Origin: Arcuatula senhousia
Taxonomy: Eukaryota; Mollusca; Bivalvia; Mytilida; Mytilidae
NCBI GenBank assembly: GCA_963971305.1
Contig: OZ020304.1
Coordinates: 34,582,502-34,646,501 of the forward strand
Direction of reading: 5' to 3'
DNA: 64,000 nucleotides
Shown: positions 46,831-59,600 of the stretch, one piece after another
Position numbering within the stretch: the stretch's first letter is position 1
How the letters are laid out: each line of letters begins with the position of its first letter
Translations under genes and position numbers: made by a program
The notes under the pieces: model-generated
The model's input: the letters and a program-made list of their open reading frames with translations, nothing else
Database searches by the model: none
What the model was told of the DNA's origin: nothing

Positions 46831-48930
46831 ATAATATTTTCCGATCTGTTCATGTAATATTTGTCCAAAATTATTTCCCCAAACCCATCCGATCCCTCCC
46901 CTTACAAATACAAAGAAAAATATTTTGTTTCAGTTTATATCTCATGACTTTATACACTTATACAGAGGCAAGTTAAAAACGATTTGTTGCTTCCTCCTTT
47001 TGTGGATATTAAAGTGCAGGTTTCAGTGTCAAGAATAGATATTGCTTGTTTTAATGTATTTTTCAGAGACATCGTACCTGGCCGTTCACTAGATATGTAA
47101 TTACTTCTTCATCTCATGGGGCTTGTTCGCACTCAACAAAGAATAGGACATATAATATTTGTTCGCAATCAACAAAGGATGGAACTTGTTCGCACTCAAC
47201 AAAGACTAAGGAGTTGTTCGACCTCACAAAAAATGGGATCTGTGTGATCTGAACAAAGAATGAGGACTCGTTTGCACTAAACAAAGAATTGATCTTGTCC
47301 ACACTCAACTTGGAATAGGGACTTATTCGCATTCAACAAAAAATGGGACTCAAGAACACGGCTAAATCGGCATGGTATGAAGGGGACAAGAAAATTTGGG
47401 ATGGTTTTTAGTAAAAACTCATGTAAACATCCGCTTCAGAATAGAGAAGGTGAGATAAAATTAAAAATTTCTATAACTCATGGTAGCTTTTCGTAACTGA
47501 AAGTATACGCAAGATGTACCTATTGTTGTCTTGTTTTAAGGATTGAAAGTGCTTTTTGTTAATGTTTTATAAATTTTATGTGAAACTGATTCAATCCCAT
47601 GCAACACGAACATTTTTGTTTCACTTCAATCTTTAAAAGACTCAAAACTGGTTAACGGATATCCTGCAAAAAAGGAACTTTATAATAAAGGATTCAAAGC
47701 ACTTTTAAACTAAGAAAAATCTTTTCAAACATCACCCCAAACCCTAAAGTTATGATTCACATTTTAACCACACAATTAAGCCTATAGTACTTTATGGCTC
47801 AGAAGTCTAGGGAACGCTTTCTTCATTAAAATTTCAAAACAATTTAGAAAATATATAAAAAAAAAAGGAGTTGGATTCAAATATCCTAGAAAAATTACAT
47901 ACTCAATTTTGTAAATTGATTCTTGGTGTGTGATCCAAGTCCTACAACAATGCTTGTAGAGGAGAACTAGGAAGTATGCCTATTTTATTTTATTTTTTAC
48001 AAGTGTGACCGTGTATATAAATATACAAAGGGGTTTTTGATTTCTTTTAAATATTTATGTATTGTCCACTAAAATATACACTCTTTTATGATTAACAGGT
48101 ACTGGCTACATTTTGTACCCTTTCAGATAACCTGAAATGCAGTTAAATATTGATCAGTTTTTATCCCAGCTATGACGTAGTAGTGGAAATAAAGTTTTAC
48201 CTGGGTGTCCAGTTCATTCTCGCTTCGTCATGAGTTCATATTGCTGATAGCGGTTTTGACGGTTGTATAATGTTTGAATAAGTGATTATTTTCGTCATTC
48301 GATACATACAGATGAAACGCTTCAAGTTGATTTTGATCTGTACTGATACTTATGCAACTGCATACCAAATATTAAATAAATGGTGTACCATAACTTGTTA
48401 AACAAATTAGACCATCATCGCCCACCGGCTAGCCAAGAAATTTAGCAAGTTCAAAGATTGACTTGAGAATAGTTGAACAATATACAGAAGACAGACAACA
48501 AGAAAAAAATCCATAGAATAATATTTAAAGAATGATGCAGAAACAAATAAAAGCTTCCACCTAATATAGTGTTTTTATTTATTCATATGACATTTATCTT
48601 TGATATACAAAAGTGTCGTGTCCTCCCTCTACACAATAGACATGAAAATTCTCACTATTGTCTTTTTTGTTTTCAATATACCAGGGAAAAAAGCTGATAA
48701 AGTTAAAAAATGATATGGATCGTCGAAGTCATTGAAATATCTTTGTTTGTTGAAGGTGAAAAGAGTCCATTATCTTTAGTACGTGCATAGACTGGGTAAT
48801 GGTAAGCTTCCCCAATCAGTTTTAGTTTCCATTTTTTCACACAGTCATATGTCTATCTTTTCAAAAACAAGGAAGACATACCAAATAAATTAAAGATCGC
48901 AATTGTCCGGACTTAAAACAAGCATTTCCA
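46831..48930. other. Non-coding stretch
   Basis: About 47105-47345 is a repeat built on TTGTTCGCACTCAACAAAG units and is related to 41480-41605. No gene is supported in the rest. Confidence 0.4.
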
Positions 48931-48939
48931 TAAGGAGTT

Positions 48940-49725
48940 TTCCCACAACTTTGACTCAATGATGAGTATTGAAGAGCTTTTGATCCTGAAAAAATATTGT
49001 GGCTTCCAATTTTCTCCACAATGTATTACTATACTTTTTGAGATTTATGCTTAAAGCTACGGCCTGACCCCCCCCCCCCCCCCCCCGTTTTATTTTTAGC
49101 AATTGTGGCAATGTTGGTTGGTCTGCGTGCACACATTTCACAAACTTGGTAGAGGACAACCTAAAGATCAAGTGTACAAAGTTTTAAAGCAATCCCTTTA
49201 GTAGTTTCAGGGAAGATTCCTTAAAAATCAGTTAAAATTGATAGAAAAAGTTAAAGACGACTAAATCTTAAACGGGTGAACTGACAATTCTGACCCTGAA
49301 TTCATTTTTGTAGATCTCAATGAGTTTCACAATCCTCCAGTGCTTACTTTTCCTCTAGCAGTTAAAGTATTCAAGATAAAAAGTCCAAAAACTTAAAATG
49401 GTCAATTTGACGATTAAAGGGAATAAACTCATATACGGAGTCGTCCCACAACTTTGACTCAATGGAGAGTTTGTAGAGCTTTTGACGCTGAAAATGGCAT
49501 GTTGGCAAGTACATGTACTATGATCTGACCACACTGTTCTATTTTTAGCAATGGAGGCCATGCTGCTTGTGGCATACACAAATTTCACAAACTTGGTAGA
49601 GGTCATCCTAAAGATCAAGTGTACAAAGTTTCAAAAATATTCTTTTAATGGTTTTAAAAATTAACGGACGAACGGCGGACGCCTAACGATGGCAATGGCT
49701 CACCTGACCCAAGGTGAGCTGAAAA
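48940..49725 (-). repeat. GGTGAGCT dispersed element, two partial copies
   Basis: Two related blocks (about 48940-49190 and 49430-49725) sharing CACAACTTTGACTCAATG, TTTTTAGCAATGG and CACAAACTTGGTAGAGG. The plus-strand right border is CGGACGCCTAACGATGGCAA followed by TGGCTCACC and AGGTGAGCT. The family is seen whole at 58475-59320. A poly-C run of about 20 lies near 49068-49086. Confidence 0.6.
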
Positions 49726-50245
49726 GTGAGTCGTTCTCTATTGATAGCACCCGCCTAAAGGATGTCTTAGTAAGTACTTCCTTATCTACAAGCTTACACT
49801 AAAGGAAAAATAGCTGTTCTTTTTGAAAAAAAAAACGTTGTTTCTGCTATTGCACAATTATGTTATAAAGACAATACATGTACCAGGAATATGGCGAGAA
49901 CAACTGAGTCTATTAGAGTACATATGAAAGGACAAAAGGTCAATTTGATTGTTCATTTTCAGATGAAAATCTTCCTCAAATCTGCTAGACCTGGTAAAAA
50001 TAGTCAATATTTGATACTCATATAAAAATCTTTATTCTGATTCGCTAAAAGGTTTTCACGTGACGTGTGATATTTCGCTGGGTCGCATGGTAAGGTCACC
50101 CTCTCGTGCTTATTTGCACGTGGCCCCACGATTTTCTTCAATAGTGTATGGACTGTATTTTTTCCCATGGAAAAGGGTTAAAATGCCCGAAATATGTTTA
50201 GAATTTAAAATTAAAGTCTTTCATTTAAATATTCGATATAATATA
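49726..50245. other. Non-coding stretch
   Basis: No gene seen. GTAAGGTCACC and related words at 50090 foreshadow the palindrome at 50251-50370. Confidence 0.35.
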
Positions 50246-50250
50246 ACAGT

Positions 50251-50370
50251 TATCACCCTAAATGATATGTGACCCGGCATTTTTTTTCCCTCGAAAAGTA
50301 AGGTCACCTTCGGGTGACCTTAATTTCTCGGGGAAAGAAACCACCGGGTCACACACCAACTAGGGTGATA
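50251..50370. repeat. 120-bp near-perfect palindrome with TTCG centre
   Basis: Nested inverted arms: TATCACCCT/AGGGTGATA outermost, GTGACCCGG/CCGGGTCAC, a TTTCCC..CG arm, and a perfect AAGGTCACC/GGTGACCTT stem closing a TTCG loop at 50309-50312. It may be a small hairpin element. No coding content. Confidence 0.75.
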
Positions 50371-51235
50371 ATTGTATGATCACAGCCATACAATATCGGA
50401 CAGAAACAGTATCATAAATTCCTGAGAAGAATCACAACGAAAGGGGATCCCATCAAAATCTTTTCTTTAAAAACTGAAACAGAAGCCAAACCAAGGATCG
50501 TTCAAAATAAGCTGTAGAATCTACATAATGGCTCTTATCTTTTTTTGAAGACTCTTTGTTTACTGCCAGAGCAGACTTTGCGATGTGGAAGATTTCTTTA
50601 GTCATGAAAACCGAAATTCACTACCATTGCATATATTGCGACCTATACACTGGATTAAAGTCACAATAAATGGAGGTATTTGAACCGAAAGTTGTCACTA
50701 TTCCAGAACGTGACCCACATTTTAACGCAGTAATAATCGATGGTGCAGCAATTATTAATTCAAAACAATCTCGTGATTCAAAGACTTTTCAATGGTATGC
50801 TCAACTGAGATACAATTTTGCCTTACATAACCTCATGTGTTGAAAAGTACGGCTAAGTAGATGTGGTTTTTGATGTATACAGACAATGTAGTCTAAATAT
50901 TGGCACCAGAGAAAGGCAAGGCTCTGGGTTAAGACTAGTAATTATGGAGTGGAAACGAAAAAAACGCTTCGGGCATGGAGTAGTTTTTAGCAAGATTAGG
51001 ACTCGAGAAAACTGGATTATTAAAATTCATCAGTGAGCAAATTTTGACCGTTGAATCAATGGACAGATATTTGCAATATTGTGCGAAAAGGTTCTGACGT
51101 ATTCAAATGTAGACAAATGTTCATGAAACCACGAAGAAGCTAATACTCAAATATTCGTTCATATTAAACAAGTGCACGCATGGCTGTAAGGTTAACATTT
51201 ACACGCATGGCTGTTTACCGAGTACTTTAACTTGT
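50371..51235. other. Non-coding stretch
   Basis: No gene or repeat is supported. Confidence 0.35.
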
Positions 51236-51238
51236 AAA

Positions 51239-51410
51239 TGTTAGCTGCAATAAGCAAATAAGCCTAATGTCTAAGAAATAAGCTAATGCCTAGTCATTAA
51301 GGTTATCGCCTGAACTGTACTAGGCATTAAGCTTAAAGACTAGGAAACAAGCCTTATGCCTGAAAAAAACGAGGCCGGCATTAGGCTCATTGCCTAACGC
51401 CATATGACAA
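51239..51410 (+). repeat. Left outer inverted block with TAAGCCTAATGCCT subrepeats
   Basis: Begins TGTTAGCTGCAATAAGC and contains repeated AATAAGC, TAATGCCTAG and GCATTAAGCTTA words. The same block occurs inverted at about 62880-62997, ending GCTTATTGCCGTTAACA. It may be the end of a large element. Confidence 0.6.
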
Positions 51411-53020
51411 CTCACCAATTTGTAATGAAACAGTAACATAGTTTGATTTCGAAAGATATTAGCTTTACAATAAGACTTTATTCTATTAAGCTACTTTAAA
51501 TATCACTCACATTTATAAGTTTGAATATATTCAGTCTAACTGACATGGCATCTTTTGGTACAAAGTCTGTCTGATTTGATGCCAAACACAGAGAAAACAT
51601 CAAACTGTGTCTAATAATTGTAATCGGCTAAAGATTATTTATGGTGAATGTGCTGTTTTTAGCATATAAAAAAATAATCATTACGAGAAAACTTATTTCT
51701 TGTTTTCCCATTTTCATACCGATTGATCATTTCAGCTTCGATTTCCCTGAAATAGAGACATTTTTCTAACAAAACAGATATAGGTCTTCATTGATACTTA
51801 AATCTTCAATTGTAAGGATCTTTGGTCGTTACAGCTACTGTATGCAATATGCGATATATTTTAATAAATTTTATTATAACACAAAAAACAATTTTTTACC
51901 ACTCATAGGGACAATAATTCCTAATACATGTAGGAGTCATTTGACAACTTCAATCTTTGGAAACTATTTTCTCATCTGTGCAATAGTTTTCATTTTACAA
52001 GACAAAAATATGGAACGCCATCACTGCCTTATATGAAGAAACCATCATGACATGATGTAAATAGTTATTACTTGGTGTCAAACACTACTGACATGATGTG
52101 AAATCGTAACGATTTGGTATGAAAATCCAAATACATGATATGAAAACTCCATTACATTATACGAATACTTCTTTACATGATATGAAAACTTAATTACATT
52201 ATATGAATACTTCTTTACATCATATTAGAGATAATCGGAGAAGCGACGTACGTATCTACATATCATTAAGTTGCCCTAAGAAGTCTAAAAACGACATAAT
52301 CATTACCTCCCTTATGCCAGGTGTCTTAATTGATCCGCACTAGATTTGAACATGTATTAGCATAACCCATATATATATATATATACATCTATGATATTAT
52401 GCATAGGAACTCTCCTTTATCGTTGTTTATTTATTATTTATTTTATATATTATTATAAATTTTTATATAAATTAATTTTTTTAATTCTTTATTTTTATCA
52501 TTAGTATCATTTTATAATTATTATTATTTGGTGAGGGCGGGTATAAATATGTAAAATTAAAAAATAGAAAATACATCTTATAATTTAGCGATTCCTCCGT
52601 TTAAACTTTTGTTTTGAAAATATTCAACCAGGCTTCCCATCTTTTATTCTGGAGATTTTTTTTATCAATTTCTAAAAATTTTCCACTGTTTTAATGAATA
52701 AAATTTATTGCAGAGTAGCTTACTTTGTTGCGGATTGTGCGTTCATCTGCTAGTTTTTGTCAACCATATATATCTAGTACCTTTTTGTTGGAATTTTGTA
52801 TCAAAAACCCTACGTATAGTAAACTGGATTGTAAGTACTGAACATTTGTATAGAAGAGGGGATTTTTTTTTTACAAAAAATAAGTTAAACAGTAGCTACA
52901 TGTACATTTGTAGATAATTGTCTCTTAGACTGTCCAAATAACCACTTCCTTTGCATCACAGTGGAATTTGAATAACATCTGGTATGAATCTAATAAAATC
53001 TTAAGCGCCTATTCGTACAT

Positions 53021-54080
53021 TTAAGAGAGCGATCATTCGATTTTTATGGGGCTAATGGGGTTATTGATATGTTTTTATACCCGCACTCGTAAGAGAGGGG
53101 GCTATATTGCAATCACCTTGTCCGTCCGTCATTCCGTCTGTCCGTCCAGTTCTATTTCTCTGCCTCTACTGGATGGATTGGTTTTAAATTTGGTACACAG
53201 CTTCGGCTTTATGAGTTATACCAAGCCTCCTCTTTCCAGGTCTGTCCATCATCTACTTCTTGTTTTCTGAGCCGACTTAGACTTTTTTAGGGTTAAAAAA
53301 TTGAAATGTGAAATTTTTCGTAAGTTTTCTCAGCTTCAACTGGATGGATTTGTTTCAAATTTGGTACACAGCTTCAACATGATGTGTTATACCGTGCCTC
53401 CCCTTTCCAGATCAGTCCATCATATACTTCCTGTTTTCCGAGCCGACTTAGACTTTATAGGGTAAAAAATCTAAAATGTGAATTTTTTCGTAACAGTTTT
53501 CTCGGCTTCTACCGGATGGATTGGTTTCAAATTTGGTACACAGCTTCAGCATGATTAGTTATACCGTGCCTCCTCTTTCCAGGTCAGTCAATCATCTACT
53601 TCCTGTTTTCAGAGCCGACTTAGACTTTTTATGGGTCAAAAAAAGACAATTTTTCCTAACAGATTTCTCGGCTTCTACATACTTGGGATTAATTTCAAAT
53701 TTGGTATATAGCTTTAGCATATGATGAGTCGTACCGTGCCTCCCTTTTCCAGGTCAGTAGGTCATCTACTTCCTGTTTTCTGAATGGTCGAGTGGGGGTA
53801 TGCTTAGCACGACTTAGTGCAACCCCTTGTTCATAAAGCTATTTATTATCTGAACCATCAAAGCCTGGATGTTTTGCGAGCTATTTTTGAATTTTAAAAT
53901 CAAATAAAAAGTTTACAGCAAATAAGACCATTCTGTCCTTTTTTTTTATATCAAAGCGTTGTCCTGCATTTTTATTTTCTGATTGTTGTTGGCATACTGC
54001 TTTTTTATTTCAAATTTTACCATACCCCCCCCCCCCCCTTTCCAAAACAAAATCAAATGGTCGCTACCTAAGTTACATGT
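53021..54080 (+). repeat. GGGAGC..ACCATTTGAT repeat with nested CTCGTAAGAG repeat
   Basis: The outer family has inverted ends (GAGAGCGATCATTCGATTTT and AAATCAAATGGTCGCTACCT) and a poly-C run near 54025. Inside, 53075-53840 is a member of the CTCGTAAGAGAGGGGG family with about four units, like 38505-39715. Confidence 0.6.
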
Positions 54081-54149
54081 GGCTTATTTCTACCTCAGGC
54101 AAATTTTTGACTCATCTTTAACAAATTTCAAATTTTGTATTCAATTTGC

Positions 54150-54780
54150 CATTTTTATGCCCCGCTTGAAGAAGAAGAGGGTATATTGTTTTAACTATTA
54201 TTCCTAGATTGCTGATATTTGGAAACAAGCTTTTTATGACATGGTGTATTGAGAAAACGTTTTTGGATTTATCGGACATTTAATTCCTGTTATCGAAGAC
54301 TTTAATTTTTCCGTCACACAAAATTAATTCTGCCCAGCTTTTAATTTACATATAACTTGGCTTGCATTTGGCAACAATTATCCCTAGGTTGCTGATATTT
54401 GGAAACAAGCTATATGGATATGATGTATTGTGGGATACTTTTTTGATCCATCTGACGTCTTAATAAATTGCAGTTGGAGTCGACATATGTGTTGTAGTGT
54501 CATGTTTATTAACTCCATATCCTTTCATCAATAATTCTACTTCCTGTTAACCGAAAATTAAAACAAAAAACTGTCGCACATTTCATTCACTTACATGAAA
54601 ACTCAGCAACTCCTAGGTTGCTGATAATTTGTAACAAGCTTGGTATTGACATGATGTATTGATACATTTTTGGATCCATCGAACATTTACTTCCTGTTTG
54701 TTGTAAACTTGATATTAAACGCATTGCATACTAGTAGTAGTTGTGAAAGCGGGAGTATAACTGGTGAGCATTGGGTCACA
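54150..54780 (+). repeat. CCCGCTTGAAGAAG dispersed repeat
   Basis: Begins GCCCCGCTTGAAGAAGAAGA, has three units around CCTAGGTTGCTGATATTTGG, and ends GAAAGCGGGAGTATAACTGG. It belongs to the family of 31285 and 37690. Confidence 0.55.
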
Positions 54781-55164
54781 GATTTCTTGTTTCTTTTGTT
54801 TCATCGTTCTATGTTCTTTATATATAGTGTTTGGATTTTTTTTCTTTTTGGTTACAGTGGAAATGATGAGACAAACCTTGTGTCAGTCGTAGCAAATGTT
54901 TTAGTTTGTATGTTTGTTGCAACTTTCATTCATTGTATTGCCATCTACCTCAGATATATTAATGGATACACCACTGAACAAAACTGAGGCAAAAACGGAA
55001 GTTTTAAGAAATACAAGTTCACATGACCACAGCAAAAGTCTTTTAATCTGTTACAAAATCATGCTGAAAAGGGTTTCACAACAACTGTGCGAATCGTTTA
55101 GGTTCCCCTTCCTCTTAATTTCATCTATAAAAATATAGAAATGTTGGGTATAATTTTTTTTTAA

Positions 55165-55720
55165 TCCCTGAGCCCAACAGAGTTGGGGAGGGGATATAGC
55201 GTTTGGTTTGTTCGTTCATACGTTCGTTCGTTCAAACGTTCGTACGTTCGTTCGTTCGTACGTATGAACGTAATGGTATTTGTTTTGCCAATAACTTGGG
55301 AACTAAACATCATAGAGGGGTGATATTTGGTTAGTGGGTACATCTTTGATGGTAGTCAGAATCAGTACCATATTAAGTGGCCTTGTCCTATATTTCCGCA
55401 TGAATAATTCCGGTTAAAGTTTTGGTTAAGGTCCATATCCCAGCAACTGCAAGTGATAGAGCGATGATATTGGGTCAGTGGGTACATTTTGGACAGTAAC
55501 CAACATCCGTACCAAAATTGGGTCATCTTGACCTACAATTTCTGCATGAACGACTTTGGATTAAGTTTTTGTTTAGGTCTAAATCTTAGCAACTGCAAGT
55601 GGTAAAGAAATGATGTTGGGTCTGTGTAAACATCTTGGAAAGTAACCAACATCCGTACCCAAATTAGGTCATCTAACCTACATTTTTTCAGATGAATGAT
55701 TCAGGTTAAAGTTTTGGGTT
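55165..55720 (+). repeat. Repeat with a GTTCGTTC tract and tandem units
   Basis: Begins ATCCCTGAGCCCAACAGAG, contains a GTTCGTTCGTTC/ACGTTCGTACG tract (55208-55262) and about three units around CAGCAACTGCAAGTG and AACCAACATCCGTACC. Non-coding. Confidence 0.55.
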
Positions 55721-56033
55721 TTTTTAGAAAAAAATATTTTTGAAGGCATCGCGACAGAATTTTTTTTTTCATTATTTGCATTATTTTATGTAGCTGAAAT
55801 ATCCTTCTTCAGAATATTTTTTTCTTATTTCTTACCCTCTGCTGCCAAAATATTTTTCTATCAAAAATAATTTCCAAAATATTTTTTGGGGAAAAAACCA
55901 AGCCCCCCCTATCAAGTTAAATGGTCGGTTGTTTTTTAATAGTCCAAGCGCGGCATACATTTGGTGAATTGGTTTTAATGATTGGGTAATCTTTTGGATA
56001 AATCGCATCTAATGAATATTTGATAGATGAATA

Positions 56034-56165
56034 AAGGTAATAGCAAAATTACCGAGCTTGGAGGATCAATCTCATTGTCCAAGAGAAAAGACAAAACAAG
56101 GTAAAAATACCATAAAAACTTTTGCAATGGTCCTGGCTTGGTACATAATTTTGAAAGGGGGTCTG
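56034..56165 (-). repeat. Penelope-type 3' end fragment
   Basis: Starts TAAAGGTAATAGCAAAATTAC and continues GGAGGATCAATCTCATTGTCC and GGTCCTGGCTTGGTAC. It matches the 3' UTR end at 19298-19420. It is truncated after about 130 bp, as expected for incomplete reverse transcription. Confidence 0.6.
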
Positions 56166-57720
56166 CCTATTGTCTACTAAAGAGGATTCCAGGCCATTTT
56201 TGCCTAAAATCTGCACAAAAATATTATAAAATTTTCAAAGGATAGGGTGTTTCGACAACCCCCACCACCCCCCCCCCCGATGGAACATTCTGTTTCTGGA
56301 TTTGCCACAGCAGAAACTTTAAATATATTTTAAATGTTCCCGATTAAAATTTTTGACATGAAATTACGATTTGAATTGAATTTTTATTTGAACGTGTAAA
56401 ATAGGGATACAAAACATCGACGGAATTCGGATTGGATGCTTTACAAAAAGCTGATCGACGAAAAACTGATTTTGTAAGATTTTTACTTGTAGGTAATAAA
56501 ATGATGAATCTTCGAGGGCGGACAATATGGTTTGTTTTGTACTGCACATTATTGCCCCACACCCTATTTAACAGATGGGGTCGGAGATCTTAACGGCTGA
56601 TCAAGTTTTGATAAAAAGTAGAAAAAGTCCAATATTCTGGGAAAACTCCGAAATTACTAAAAGTATAAACCGAAAACAAAATATTTGCTTGGACCTCCCC
56701 CTTTTTTCTTCCTTCTATGATACATTAATTCAAGTTTGAAAAAAAATAAATCTTTTCGTGAGCAGTGTTCACAGTTTACCCATATAAGGTATTATAATTA
56801 AAAGGGAGATAACAAGAATTTATGCCCGACTAATTGACATTAGAACGTAACAGGTAAACGGCTTTATGTCAACATTACTCACGATACGGCTCTTGTCCGA
56901 TTATCTCTATTAAAACTTCATTACATTATATGAATACTTCTTTACATGATATGAACACTTCATTACGTTATAAGAATACTTCTTTACATGATATGAACAC
57001 TTCATTACATTATATGATTACTTCTTTACATGATATGACAACTGCATTACATTATACGAATACTTCTTTACATGATATGAAAACTTCGTTACATTATACG
57101 AACCCTTCTTTACATGATATGAAAACTGCGTTACATTATACGAATACTTCTTTACATGATATGAAAACTTAATTACATTATATGAATACTTCCTTACATC
57201 ATATTAAAACTTCATTACATTATATGAATACTTCTTTACATGATATGAACACTTCATTACGTTATAAGAATACTTCTTTACATGATATGAAAACTTCATT
57301 ACATTATATGATTACTTCTTTACATGATATGACAACTGCATTACATTATACGAATACTTCTTTACATGATATGAAAACTTCGTTACATTATACGAACCCT
57401 TCTTTACATGATATGAAAACTGCGTTACGTTATATGAATACTTCTTCATATGATATGAAAACAACATTACGTTATACAAATATTTCTTTCCATAATATGA
57501 AAACCTCATAACATTAATGTATACAAATACGTCTTTACATGATATGGAAACTTCATTAAATGATGTGAAAACTGGGATATTATCGATCGTTTATGGTTTT
57601 CGCCAAAGACGAGACACAACTATTTCTGGAAATAGTATTGCCAGCGGCGATGTTAAACACAAAACAGAGAGATGCCATATTACTATTAAAATGTCAGCGA
57701 TAAAAAACTGAAGATGAACT

Positions 57721-58330
57721 TTACTTAAATAAAAAGATTTTTATTCCTGTCTGCAAAGAATATAAGTAGAGACATCAGGATTTCTTTCCCGTGGCGGCCT
57801 AAATTTTTTAAGCCAATCTTGGCATACATACTGAGCCGTGTGAACAATTGCCACCACTTTGCGTCTGTTATCTTTCTGTTCAGCCTTTAAAAACATTACA
57901 TATGCAGAAAATGCTATAACAGTGAGCTCTAGAGGACATGTCGAGGCCCCTTTAATGTTAACGCTAAACCAAAAGTAGTAAATAAAACCTGGTTGACAAC
58001 CTATAATAGGTAAAAGTTTGTAAATAATTTTGCTACTAAAAGTCTTAGGCGTTACAAGAAATTATTATTGTTATGAAATCATCGTTATAACATTTTAAAG
58101 AATAATATAATAACAATTAGGTGACCATAACAGGCACTTGAATAAAGATCATCTACTAGTGTGTCGATTAAAAAAAAACAACCCTTACTGTCGATATAAG
58201 AGAGTATGTGTTGATTTTTTAAAGTCGATAAAAATGAACAAAATTCAAGCTCCTTCAGTGATCATTACATTGTTGAATCAAATCAATGACGACCTTAAAA
58301 AAATAATTGCTGAGCGTCACGTTTGACACA
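57721..58330. other. Non-coding stretch
   Basis: No supported gene. The 62-codon frame 58138-58326 lies just upstream of the RT remnant but shows no RT motif. Confidence 0.35.
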
Positions 58331-58334
58331 GTAA

Positions 58335-58470
58335 TTGCTAACACAGGGTTATGTTGCTCAAAGGTTGCTGTCTTCAATCAATAAATTTTACGGTAGACAC
58401 CATGCGCTCGTAGATAATTATCGGATTTCTATCTCTCAGATGAGTGCAGATGTAGGTTTGTCGTTGTTTT
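58335..58470 (+). pseudogene. Short reverse transcriptase remnant
   Basis: Degraded frames read KFYGRHHALVDNYRISISQMSAD, equivalent to LKNLYGRHYAVIDKCGIS at 33.9 kb. It is followed by the GGTGAGCT element and then by the same 3' tail. Only the extreme C-terminus of the protein is left. Confidence 0.55.
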
Positions 58471-58474
58471 TTTT

Positions 58475-59320
58475 TTAGCTCACCTGGCCAGGTGAGCTAT
58501 TGCCATCACTTGGCGTCCGTCGTCGTCGTCCGTCGTCGTCGTTAACTTTTCTTCAAACTTCTCCTCTGAACGGCTGCACAGATTCAAATCAAATTTGGTC
58601 TGGTGGTAATTTAGGATATCCCCCACAGAACTGATGTTGGGATTTTTGATTCGTCGAAAAACATGGCCACCGTTGCTAAAAATAGACCAGGGGGTCAGAC
58701 TACTGTTTTTGGCTTGTAAATCAAAAAGTATAAGAGATACATGTAAATGAAATCTGATGCCACCCTACTGCTTCAGCATCAAAAGTTCTAAAAAAGTCTC
58801 CATTTGGTCCAAGTTGTCAGATGACCCCTTACGGTTACAGGTTAAAGGTGAAAAATAGCGTTTTTTCATGTTTTTGCCCTATAGTATGAAAACTATTGCA
58901 GATAGAGAAAAGTTGTTGCTTGCTTAAATGTTCAGCTTATTTAGCTCTACAAAAGTCTCAATAGGGTCGAAGTTGTCAAATGACCCCTTAAAAGGGTTAC
59001 GGCCCTTAAAATAACGTTTTTTCATGTTTTTGGCCTATGGAATAAAAAAACTGTTGCAGATAGAGAGAAGCTGTTGCTTGCTTGAATGTTCAGCTCATTT
59101 AGCTCTACAAAAGTCTCCATAGGGACAAGGGTTGAAGTTGTCAGATGACCCCTTATAAGAGTTTTGGCCCCTAAAATAACATTTGTTTCATGTTTTTGGC
59201 CTATGGAATGAAAACTGTAGCGGATAGAGAGAAGCTGTTGCTTGTCAGCTCATTTAGCTCTACAAAAGTCTTTATTGGGTCGACATCAAGACCAGGTGAG
59301 CGATTCAGGCTCCTGGGAGC
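58475..59320 (+). mobile_element. GGTGAGCT dispersed element inserted in an RT 3' UTR
   Basis: Starts AGCTCACCTGGCCAGGTGAG, has GTCGTCGTCCGTCGTCGTC, three units around CCTATGGAATGAAAACTGT and AGTTGTCAGATGACCCC, and ends AGGTGAGCGATTCAGG and GGAGCCTCTTG. TTGTTTT on both sides (about 58465-58471 and 59322-59328) is a likely target duplication. Without it the RT remnant and its tail at 59330 would be contiguous, as they are at 34.0 kb. Confidence 0.65.
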
Positions 59321-59329
59321 CTCTTGTTT

Positions 59330-59600
59330 TGTCTTCCTTTACCGGATTTGACACCCTGAATTGGAAATTGGCAGCGCGACGAGTGTGCTTTAGCAGGCAG
59401 GAACCGCTTACTCTTCCAGAGCATCCGGGTTTACTCTTGTTACGACTTGAGTTCGCGTTGTTGATTTCTATTCTGTTGATTTTGTGTTTTGTGATTCCTT
59501 GTGCTGTTCTTGTTCATGTTTACCGGTTTTGTCGTTGCCCTTTCGGACTTTTGATACTCGAATGCCCCATTGATGCCTCTTTGCTTCTTGCAAAAACTAG
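59330..59600 (+). repeat. 3' tail of the RT remnant, second copy
   Basis: Contains CTTTACCGGATTTGACACC, GCAGGAACCGCTTACTCTTC, GTTACGACTTGAGTTCGCGT and GTTCATGTTTACCGGTTTTG. It is better preserved than 34010-34310. The 177-codon open frame over it is incidental. Confidence 0.65.

Larger units (their letters stand above)
52228..56907. mobile_element. 4.68-kb TIR element in the tandem array
   Basis: The ends are GAGATAATCGGA and its inverse TCCGATTATCTC, with weaker similarity to about 23 bp. They are flanked by TATTA (52223-52227, 56908-56912). The uninterrupted array sequence is visible at 57197-57210. The interior holds only other repeats (53021-54080, 54150-54780, 55165-55720, 56034-56165) and no transposase was recognised. 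Confidence 0.65.
52013..57720 (+). repeat. Tandem 21/42-bp array, left arm, split by an insertion
   Basis: The homologous unit (GGAACGCCATCACTGCC head, GACATGATGTGAAATCGTAACGA, then the array, then a CAGAGAGATGC tail near 57665) corresponds to 61390-62190 on the other strand. The array alternates ACTTCATTACATTATATGAA and ACTTCTTTACATGATATGAA units. Present pieces are 52098-52227 and 56908-57560. A 4.68-kb element sits between them. Confidence 0.7.

Noticed and set aside
49068..49086. Poly-C run as a regulatory element
   Set aside because: Homopolymer inside a dispersed repeat. Length is likely variable and subject to sequencing error.
54670..54987. 105-codon frame with hydrophobic segments
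   Set aside because: Overlaps the end of a dispersed repeat, is AT-rich and matches no family that I can recognise.
56930..57511. Open frames of 80 and 109 codons rich in TSLHDMNTSLHY
   Set aside because: Translated tandem repeat. The frame stays open only because the unit length is a multiple of three.
56910..57560. CRISPR-like regular repeats
   Set aside because: The 21-bp units abut one another with no unique spacers, and the same array is found inverted at 61.6-62.1 kb. It is a eukaryotic tandem repeat.
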